Under the pieces are notes generated by a model. It searched no databases. It was not told where the DNA came from and saw nothing but the letters and a program-made list of their open reading frames with translations. A stretch of 5,358 nucleotides of DNA, taken from NCBI GenBank assembly GCA_027298165.1, contig JAPUGN010000088.1, positions 1 through 5,358 on the forward strand, read 5' to 3'. The translations under genes were made by a program, and so were the position numbers. Positions 1 to 4,489 of the stretch are shown here, piece after piece (the first letter of the stretch is position 1; each line of letters opens with the position of its first letter). The stretch is from Nitrospinota bacterium (GTDB lineage Bacteria; Nitrospinota; Nitrospinia; Nitrospinales; Nitrospinaceae).

Positions 1-221
1 AGGATGAATACCCAGACGATGAGAATAGTGAAAAAGGCTCCGAGAATGGCGAATCGCTTGCCGATGTAGTAGCCCGCCAACACCACCAGAAGGTAAAATA
101 AATCGAGAAAAGCCAGTTTATTGGCATAAACGAAATAGTTGACAAAAACGGCCGCACCCAAAATGGAGAGTACGATCGTATCTTCAATATGCTTTAAGAA
201 ATATTGTTTGATTCGGTCCAT
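1..221 (-). CDS. Membrane protein, N-terminal part only (runs off left edge)
   Basis: The first 73 codons of a minus-strand gene are visible, starting at the ATG at 221-219; the 3' end lies outside the window. After a short basic/polar stretch (MDRIKQYFLKHIED) come three hydrophobic segments at about residues 15-33, 36-53 and 57-73. A GYYIGKR loop at 50-56 separates the last two. This is an integral inner-membrane protein. Similar short membrane modules occur at the front of bacterial signalling proteins such as nucleotide cyclases, GGDEF proteins and histidine kinases. That is a recollection of style only; no output domain is in view. The ATG has no convincing Shine-Dalgarno of its own (only TGGGCCC upstream). 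An in-frame TAA directly precedes it and closes a 34-codon frame that does have a strong ribosome site, so translational coupling is possible. A -10-like TATACT (273-268) inside that frame could give a separate short transcript. I am sure it is coding and membrane-bound, but not of its function. Confidence 0.75.
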   Translation of the reverse strand, partial: MDRIKQYFLKHIEDTIVLSILGAAVFVNYFVYANKLAFLDLFYLLVVLAGYYIGKRFAILGAFFTILIVWVFI

Positions 222-326
222 TTAATCGGGCCCATTGGCTTTGTTTTTCAATCCGTTGTATAGACTTAGTATAAGCGGTGTTTGGCGGAATAAAAGAATT
301 TTTGGGATATGGGGCGGGTTTGACAT
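222..326 (-). CDS. Possible 34-residue leader or small protein, coupled to the downstream membrane gene
   Basis: An ATG at 326-324 opens a 34-codon frame that ends with TAA at 224-222; the next codon is the ATG of the membrane gene. The predicted peptide begins MSNPPHIPKILLFRQTPL and ends NGPD. It is basic, with one weakly hydrophobic stretch at about residues 10-22. It has a good ribosome site, GGAGG at 340-336 with nine bases to the ATG, whereas the downstream gene has none. This fits a leader peptide that loads ribosomes for the membrane protein. It also fits an N-terminal part of that protein cut off by a stop codon, since both are in the same frame. I do not recognise the peptide, and a chance frame cannot be excluded at this length. 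Confidence 0.35.
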   Translation of the reverse strand: MSNPPHIPKILLFRQTPLILSLYNGLKNKANGPD

Positions 327-335
327 TATTGATAT

Positions 336-340
336 CCTCC
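336..340 (-). promoter_or_regulatory. Shine-Dalgarno GGAGG for the 34-codon frame
   Basis: The minus strand reads GGAGG followed by ATATCAATA and ATG, a perfect core with nine-base spacing. It is the main reason for listing the small frame at 222-326, because the membrane gene start at 221 lacks such a site. Confidence 0.45.
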
Positions 341-369
341 ATTATAGGATTTACGATAAATGCTATCCA
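341..369 (-). promoter_or_regulatory. Candidate sigma-70 promoter for the small frame and membrane gene
   Basis: On the minus strand TGGATA (369-364, four of six to consensus) is followed after 17 bases by a perfect TATAAT (346-341). Transcription would start near 334. That gives about 113 bases of leader before the membrane gene at 221. It would, however, cut into the GGAGG at 340-336, so the small frame would have a very short leader. The match is by eye, in an AT-rich region where such boxes arise by chance. Confidence 0.3.
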
Positions 370-439
370 CTTCAGTCCCCCCGGGATATACAGGGCGGAA
401 GACACAAACAGCCGTTGCCGTCCTGAGGGGGCGCGGGGT

Positions 440-485
440 TAGGATCCACTATAATTAAGGTAATTATTTTATAGTCCAGATCCTA
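440..485. repeat. 46-bp imperfect palindrome (operator, terminator or mobile remnant)
   Basis: Outer arms TAGGATC (440-446) and GATCCTA (479-485) pair perfectly. Inside them ACT (448-450) pairs with AGT (473-475). A core of ATAATTA (451-457) pairs with TAATTAT (461-467) around a three-base AGG loop. The interruptions are C against CCA and a five-base bulge on one side, giving 17 paired positions. It lies about 56 bases downstream of the symporter stop. No T-run follows on either strand, so a standard intrinsic terminator is unlikely. A binding site for a dimeric regulator or an RNA-stabilising hairpin fits better, but neither is shown. Confidence 0.5.
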
Positions 486-541
486 TAAATTTAAAAATTA
501 TTTGTGTGGTGGGGATTCCTTGAGGAAACTTCAGTAAGCCG

Positions 542-1903
542 TTAGCGGGTAGGGAACAATTTGGTCAGGAAGACGATGGCCACCGCCACCGGAGCGATGT
601 ACCGAATGACGAATCCCCAGTAGGCCCCCCAGTGAAATTGGGTCTCGGCCCGCTCGATTTCCTGATGGGCTTTTTTCGTGCCCCAGATCCAGCCGACGAA
701 GACGGCGGTCAACATGCCGCCGAGGGGGAGCAGGTAATTGGAGGCGATGTTGTCGATATTTTCGAAGAAAGTCATATCGAACAGTTTGGCGTCCGCCAGC
801 AGGCCAAAAGAGAGTCCCGACGGAATCCCCAGCGCAAAAATCACCCCTCCCATGACCAGCACAGCCTTTTTACGCCCCCACTTTTTCTGGTCGATGAAAT
901 ATGCCGCCACCACTTCCAACAGGGAAATCGCCGAGGTCAATGCGGCAATGGCCAGCAGTCCGAAAAAGATGATCGACGCGATCCAGCCGAATGGCATGCC
1001 GGAAAACACCGCTGGGAGGACAATAAACACCAGGCCGGGGCCTCCGGTGGGTTCCAGGCCCATGGCGAATACGGCGGGAAAGATCACCATGCCCATCAGT
1101 AGAGCGATCAGGGTATCGAATAAAACCACGTAGAGGGTGGCCGTGGTCAGGTTTTCTTTGGCGGGCAGATAACTGCCGTAGGTGAGCATGGCGCCCATGC
1201 CGAGACTCAGAGAGAAAAAGGCCTGTCCCATCGCCAGGAGCACCACCTGGCCGTTCAGTTTGCTGAAGTCGGGATACAGATAAAACTTAATGCCGTCCAT
1301 GGCGCCGTCCAACGTCAATGCCCGGATCATGAGGATCACCAGCATCACCACCAGTGTTGGCATCAAAATATCGCAGGCTTTTTCGATGCCGCCATGCACC
1401 CCTTTGATGACGATGGCAATGGTCAGCCCCATAAACAAGGCATGGTAGAGGATGACCTGGCCGGTATTGGCGATGAAGCTATCAAAGAATGTTTCCGCTG
1501 CGGTGGGGCTGGTGAATTGCTCTATCGAATGCGCCAGGGATTTGACCACGTAAGCGAGGGTCCACCCCCCGACAACGCCGTAAAAGGACAGGATGAGGAA
1601 ACCGGCGAGCACTCCCATGAACCCGATGCCTACCCAGGCTGTGCCGGGTTTGAGTTGTTGGAACGCGCCGACGGGATTAAGATTGGTTTTGCGCCCGACG
1701 GTGAACTCGGCCAGCATGATCGGGAGTCCCACCAAAGCGATACAGATCAGATAAACGAGGACGAACGCGCCGCCTCCATTCTCCCCGGCGATGTAGGGGA
1801 ACTTCCAGACATTGCCCAGGCCGACTGCGGAACCTGACGCCGCCAGAATAAACCCCATCCGGGTTTTCCAGAGCCCTCGTTTGTGATTGGGATCAGCCAT
1901 CAT
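542..1903 (-). CDS. Sodium-dependent amino-acid symporter, NSS (LeuT/SNF) family
   Basis: This 453-residue inner-membrane protein belongs to the neurotransmitter:sodium symporter family, which couples inward Na+ flow to uptake of amino acids or related amines. TM1 carries the family signature: ASGSAVGLGN at 22-31, then FPYIAGENGGGAF. A26, V27 and N31 match LeuT sodium-site residues A22, V23 and N27. TM6 has GQAFFSLSLGMG, with S231 where LeuT has T254. TM8 has ALTSAISLLE, with T323 and S324 matching the second sodium site (T354, S355). An aspartate in TM7 (D263) may be the acidic residue that makes bacterial members chloride-independent. The protein ends soon after TM11 (WGFVIRYIAPVAVAIVFL), so it looks like the 11-helix type (MhsT, Tyt1) and not 12-helix LeuT. 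The LeuT R30 position is a lysine (K34). The substrate cannot be read from sequence. Two adjacent ATGs (1903, 1900) could start it and neither has a Shine-Dalgarno. It is divergent from uvrC and appears monocistronic. Confidence 0.96.
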   Translation of the reverse strand: MMADPNHKRGLWKTRMGFILAASGSAVGLGNVWKFPYIAGENGGGAFVLVYLICIALVGLPIMLAEFTVGRKTNLNPVGAFQQLKPGTAWVGIGFMGVLAGFLILSFYGVVGGWTLAYVVKSLAHSIEQFTSPTAAETFFDSFIANTGQVILYHALFMGLTIAIVIKGVHGGIEKACDILMPTLVVMLVILMIRALTLDGAMDGIKFYLYPDFSKLNGQVVLLAMGQAFFSLSLGMGAMLTYGSYLPAKENLTTATLYVVLFDTLIALLMGMVIFPAVFAMGLEPTGGPGLVFIVLPAVFSGMPFGWIASIIFFGLLAIAALTSAISLLEVVAAYFIDQKKWGRKKAVLVMGGVIFALGIPSGLSFGLLADAKLFDMTFFENIDNIASNYLLPLGGMLTAVFVGWIWGTKKAHQEIERAETQFHWGAYWGFVIRYIAPVAVAIVFLTKLFPTR

Positions 1904-1908
1904 GATTC

Positions 1909-1937
1909 AGTATAACGGTCATGGGATAATGGGGCAA
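1909..1937 (-). promoter_or_regulatory. Candidate promoter for the symporter, predicting a leaderless mRNA
   Basis: On the minus strand TTGCCC (1937-1932, four of six) and TATACT (1914-1909, five of six) are 17 bases apart. The predicted start falls at about 1902-1903, on the first base of the ATG. That would give a leaderless message and fits the lack of any Shine-Dalgarno. A second -10 box, TATAAT at 1951-1946, could give a leader of about 36 bases but has no clear -35. Prediction by eye only. Confidence 0.4.
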
Positions 1938-1965
1938 GCCATTGAATTATAGGTTATTCAATGGC
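1938..1965. promoter_or_regulatory. Perfect 10-bp inverted repeat in the divergent promoter region (putative operator)
   Basis: GCCATTGAAT (1938-1947) and ATTCAATGGC (1956-1965) are exact reverse complements around the eight-base spacer TATAGGTT. The repeat abuts the -35 box of the leaderless symporter promoter and overlaps the alternative minus-strand -10 box (1951-1946). It lies about 30 bases upstream of the uvrC -10 box. This layout suits a dimeric repressor or activator acting on the symporter and perhaps uvrC. A hairpin in a transcript is the other reading. It is not the LexA site I know from E. coli (CTGT-N8-ACAG). Confidence 0.5.
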
Positions 1966-1994
1966 AGGTGATGCGGGCGGGCCAGACCTTACTA

Positions 1995-2000
1995 TATAAT
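1995..2000 (+). promoter_or_regulatory. -10 box for uvrC
   Basis: A perfect TATAAT stands 48 bases before the proposed uvrC TTG codon and predicts a start near 2007 with a leader of about 42 bases. I see no good -35 hexamer at 16-18 bases upstream (the area is GC-rich) and no extended -10 TG. An activator or a weak basal promoter is possible. If right, the promoter lies inside the longer reading frame that begins at 1968, which argues against that longer start. Confidence 0.4.
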
Positions 2001-2035
2001 CAGAACAGCCGGATGCTCGGTCCGCAGGATAGAAT

Positions 2036-2040
2036 GGAGG
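2036..2040 (+). promoter_or_regulatory. Shine-Dalgarno GGAGG that decides the uvrC start (TTG at 2049)
   Basis: GGAGG, followed by AAAGTCCT and then TTG, gives an eight-base spacing. No upstream ATG or GTG in this frame (1968, 1971, 2013, 2034) has a comparable site; the ATG at 2034 overlaps the GGAGG itself. Confidence 0.75.
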
Positions 2041-2048
2041 AAAGTCCT

Positions 2049-3881
2049 TTGGCTCAGAAAAACCATCTGAAAGAAATTCTCGATCAGATACCCAAACGTC
2101 CCGGAATATATATCATGAAGGACGGCAAGGGGGGAATGCTTTATATCGGGAAGGCCAAATCGCTGTTCCATCGCGTGCGATCCTATTTTTCCGATGCGGC
2201 GGACCACGCCCCGCGCACACGCGTCTTCGTGCGCAAGGTGAGGGATATCAAGTTTCTCACCACCCCGACCGAGCAGGAAGCGCTCATCCTCGAAAGCAAT
2301 TTCATCAAGAAACACCAGCCGCGCTACAACGTCCTGCTGAAGGACGACAAACATTATCCCTACATCCGCATGACCACACAGGAGATCTATCCCCGGCTGG
2401 AGGTGGTGCGGCGGGTCAAAAAAGATGGGGCGACCTATTTCGGTCCCTACACCATGGTGCGGGAGGTGCGCGAGACCATCCGCCTCATCTACAAAATTTT
2501 TCCGCTCAGACAAAGCAACGACGAGCTGGACGGCAATCCGAAACGCCGGCCCTGCCTCAATTACCAGATGAAGCGCTGTCTCGCCCCCTGCGCCGGACTG
2601 GTGACGCCGGAAGATTACGCCAGGGTGGTCAAGGACGTGATCCTGTTTCTAAAGGGCCAGAACACCCAGCTGGTGAAGAGCTTGCAGCAGAAGATGGACG
2701 ACGCTTCGGCGCATCAGCGTTATGAAGAGGCGGCGGTGTTCCGCGATACGATCGAAGCCGTCAACACCGTGGTCGACAAGCAGAAGATTATTTCCACCTC
2801 GCAGGTCAACCAGGACGTCATCGCCTGTACCCTTGACCGCGGCTGGTCGATGGTGCAACTGCTCGCCGTCCGCAACGGCAAAATGATCGCCGAGAAAATC
2901 TACAAAATGAAAAACCTCAACCAGGCAGACGCAAGCGAAACCCTGGCGTCGTTTCTCAAGCAGTATTACGCCGACGAGCTGGTGTTGCCGTCGGCGATTC
3001 TGCTGTCGCATGCCATTGAAGACGGCGAGTTGATCGAACAGTGGCTGACGGAAAAGAAGCAGGCCAAAGTGCATATCGAGGTGCCGCAGAAAGGCAAGAA
3101 GCGCGGGCTGGTCACCATGGCGGAAGAGAATGCGCGTTTCGCCATGCGCACTGAATTGGATAAAGAGGACGTGGCAACGCGCAGTCTGGAGGAGTTGCAG
3201 GAGGCCTTGTCGCTCAAAAATTTTCCGCGCGTGATCGAGGGCTTCGACATTTCAAATATTTCCGGGACGAGCGCGGTGGGCTCGATGGTCTTTTTCGAAA
3301 ATGCCAGGGCCGAAAAGGGAAAATACCGCCGATTCAAAATCAAGACGGTAGAAGGCATCGACGACTACGCCATGATCACCGAAGTGATGACCCGCCGGTA
3401 TGCGCGGTTATTGGATGAAGGCCAGCCGCTGCCCGATCTGGTATTGATTGACGGCGGCAAGGGGCATCTCAATACGGGATATAAGGTGCTGGAGAGCCTG
3501 GAGCTGGAAGGGCGGATCGATCTCGCCTGCATCGCCAAGGGCAAGTTCCGGAGCGATCTCGATTCCGACGAAGTGTTCCTGGTGGGGAGGAAAGACCCGG
3601 TGTGGTTTGCGGACAACTCGCCGTCGCGGTTTTTGCTTCAGCGGGTGCGCGACGAATCGCACCGGTTTGCCATCGACTACCACCGCAAGCTGCGGGATAA
3701 AGGGGCGATGACTTCGCCGCTGGAGGGCATCCCCGGCATCGGCAAAAAGCGCCGGTTGATGTTGCTGAAAGAATTCGGCAGTCTCGAGAATATCAAAAAC
3801 GCCACGCTTGAAGACCTGCAAAAACTCCCCGGCATCACCAAACCCATCGCCGAGAAAATCAATAAAGCGGTGGTGAAATGA
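2049..3881 (+). CDS. uvrC: UvrABC system protein C, excision-repair endonuclease
   Basis: UvrC joins the UvrB-DNA complex and cuts the damaged strand on both sides of a lesion in nucleotide excision repair. Numbering from the TTG start gives 610 residues, the length of E. coli UvrC. The GIY-YIG nuclease (3' incision) is at about 15-95, with GIY at 19-21, YIG at 32-34, R42 and the metal-binding E82. A cysteine cluster follows: C169, C177 and C181, with S156 where E. coli has its first cysteine (C154). The UVR motif that binds UvrB spans about 208-242. The RNase H-like nuclease (5' incision) shows D400, D438/D439 in GIDDYAM, D468 in LIDGGKGHL and H538 in DESHRF. These are nearly the E. coli positions (399, 438, 466, 538). 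The C-terminus has tandem helix-hairpin-helix motifs (about 557-610: EGIPGIGKK, LPGITKPIA). The frame is open back to a GTG at 1968, but those 27 extra codons contain the candidate -10 box and lack a ribosome site. The PIN gene follows with no gap. Confidence 0.97.
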   Translation: MAQKNHLKEILDQIPKRPGIYIMKDGKGGMLYIGKAKSLFHRVRSYFSDAADHAPRTRVFVRKVRDIKFLTTPTEQEALILESNFIKKHQPRYNVLLKDDKHYPYIRMTTQEIYPRLEVVRRVKKDGATYFGPYTMVREVRETIRLIYKIFPLRQSNDELDGNPKRRPCLNYQMKRCLAPCAGLVTPEDYARVVKDVILFLKGQNTQLVKSLQQKMDDASAHQRYEEAAVFRDTIEAVNTVVDKQKIISTSQVNQDVIACTLDRGWSMVQLLAVRNGKMIAEKIYKMKNLNQADASETLASFLKQYYADELVLPSAILLSHAIEDGELIEQWLTEKKQAKVHIEVPQKGKKRGLVTMAEENARFAMRTELDKEDVATRSLEELQEALSLKNFPRVIEGFDISNISGTSAVGSMVFFENARAEKGKYRRFKIKTVEGIDDYAMITEVMTRRYARLLDEGQPLPDLVLIDGGKGHLNTGYKVLESLELEGRIDLACIAKGKFRSDLDSDEVFLVGRKDPVWFADNSPSRFLLQRVRDESHRFAIDYHRKLRDKGAMTSPLEGIPGIGKKRRLMLLKEFGSLENIKNATLEDLQKLPGITKPIAEKINKAVVK

Positions 3882-4340
3882 ATGAAGCAATATATGGTGG
3901 ACACCAATATCATTAACAGGATTTTAGATCACGATTGGGATTTACATAATTTTAATAGACCCGACAAAATATTTTTTGCTACTCACGTTCAAAGAGATGA
4001 AATCATTAATACCCAAAATGCAACCCGCCGGGATGAATTGTTGTCCATCTTTGAAGAAATAGTGGTTTCGATACCCACGGAATCAGCCTTGTGGGGTCGG
4101 TCAAGATGGGGTGAATCCAAATGGGCCAGTGATAATCAGGTTGGAAAAATTTTAGAAGCATTAAATAAAAAGGATAAAAAGAATAAAAATAAAAGTAATC
4201 CCCATGATGCTCTCATAGCAGATACAGCAATCAAAAATAATTATATTTTAATTACTGAAGATGACTCCTTGTATTATGTGGTGACAGAGGTTTTTAAAGG
4301 TTCCGCTCAAAAATTAGATGATTTTTTAAACTCATCCTGA
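3882..4340 (+). CDS. PIN-domain protein, putative ribonuclease, VapC-like, without visible antitoxin
   Basis: This 152-residue protein starts MKQYMVDTNI, the usual first strand of a PIN domain. The acidic residues expected to hold Mg2+ or Mn2+ are D7, E40 (VQRDEI), D109 or D114 (NPHDALIADTA) and D127/D128 (LITEDDSLY). Such proteins are mostly RNases, and many are VapC toxins paired with a small antitoxin gene just upstream. Here the upstream neighbour is uvrC, and the other side has only a repeat and a convergent gene, so no partner is seen. A lysine- and asparagine-rich stretch (95-105) comes before the third acidic motif. The ATG follows the uvrC TGA directly, with a weak GGTGG seven bases upstream, so coupling to uvrC translation is likely; M5 is an alternative start. 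GC by hand count is 158 of 459 (34 %), far below its neighbours, which suggests horizontal acquisition. The fold is fairly certain; toxin activity is inferred. Confidence 0.8.
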   Translation: MKQYMVDTNIINRILDHDWDLHNFNRPDKIFFATHVQRDEIINTQNATRRDELLSIFEEIVVSIPTESALWGRSRWGESKWASDNQVGKILEALNKKDKKNKNKSNPHDALIADTAIKNNYILITEDDSLYYVVTEVFKGSAQKLDDFLNSS

Positions 4341-4361
4341 CAACCTTCTGCTACTATCCTC

Positions 4362-4449
4362 AAACACAGATTCTTCGTCGGCCTGGAGCCTCCTCAGAAT
4401 GACATTTCGCGCCGTTTGTCATCCTGAGTAAAACGAAGGATCCGTGTTT
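4362..4449. repeat. 88-bp imperfect inverted repeat between convergent genes, dispersed-repeat type
   Basis: Outer arms 4362-4377 and 4434-4449 match at 14 of 16 positions (AAACACAGATTCTTCG against CGAAGGATCCGTGTTT). Inner arms 4393-4404 (CTCAGAATGACA) and 4417-4428 (TGTCATCCTGAG) match at 11 of 12, around a 12-base loop. Between them the left side carries 15 extra bases with a possible GGC-CTGGA-GCC mini-hairpin, and the right side only TAAAA. The core resembles the GATTCTTCG...CTCAGAATGACA intergenic palindrome that I recall as many dispersed copies in unrelated bacterial genomes; no search was run. It lies 22 bases after the PIN stop and 40 bases beyond the methyltransferase stop, so it could protect or end both transcripts. 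Confidence 0.75.
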
Positions 4450-4473
4450 ATCGGTGTTCATCTGTTGTTATAT
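4444..4473. repeat. Degenerate 10-bp tandem repeat, three units
   Basis: The units are GTGTTTATCG (4444-4453), GTGTTCATCT (4454-4463) and a decayed GTTGTTATAT (4464-4473). The first unit overlaps the outer right arm of the inverted repeat by six bases, so the two form one composite. Its wording recalls the GTGTTCATCTGTG-type tracts common in intergenic DNA of several phyla; this is memory and not a search. Confidence 0.5.
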
Positions 4474-4489
4474 TTCTTCTGTAATACGG

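Larger units (their letters stand above)
222..541. other. Intergenic region between the symporter and the membrane gene
   Basis: These 320 bases separate two minus-strand genes. The left third holds the uncertain 34-codon frame and its promoter. Bases 370-440 are rich in G and C runs (a CCCCCCGGG block near 377-385 and a G-rich block near 426-438). Bases 440-540 are AT-rich and contain a 46-bp imperfect palindrome. I see no RNA gene and no hairpin followed by a T-run after the symporter stop, so its transcription end is unclear. Other reading frames crossing here look like chance frames. Confidence 0.6.

Noticed and set aside
184..426. Frames at 184-405 (minus) and 235-426 (plus) in the left intergenic region
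   Set aside because: The minus frame starts at a GTG without a ribosome site and overlaps the start of the membrane gene out of frame. The plus frame has no ribosome site and no recognisable content.
342..488. Inverted 9-mers TTATAGGAT (342-350) and ATCCTATAA (480-488) that could be ends of a small mobile element
   Set aside because: A 9-bp match in an AT-rich 320-base region is not very unlikely, and there is no target duplication or other mobile-element sign.
495..541. Possible intrinsic terminator after the symporter stop (TTCC-TCAA-GGAA stem, later T-rich tract)
   Set aside because: The stem is only four base pairs, and about 16 mostly C/A bases separate it from the T-rich part.
632..1837. 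Long plus-strand frames (632-1102, 738-1133, 1394-1837) opposite the symporter
   Set aside because: They are antisense shadows of a well-supported membrane protein; their translations are low-complexity, rich in H, Q, R and P, with no recognisable motif.
1992..3913. Minus-strand frames and a plus-strand +1 frame across uvrC
   Set aside because: They overlap a complete, fully conserved UvrC and have composition typical of shadow frames in GC-rich coding DNA.
4325..4331. Slippery heptamer T TTA AAC in the correct phase three codons before the PIN stop; a -1 shift would add about 23 codons into the repeat
   Set aside because: The nearest strong hairpin begins some 30 bases downstream, too far for usual stimulation. 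The extension would be encoded by repeat DNA, so coincidence is more likely.
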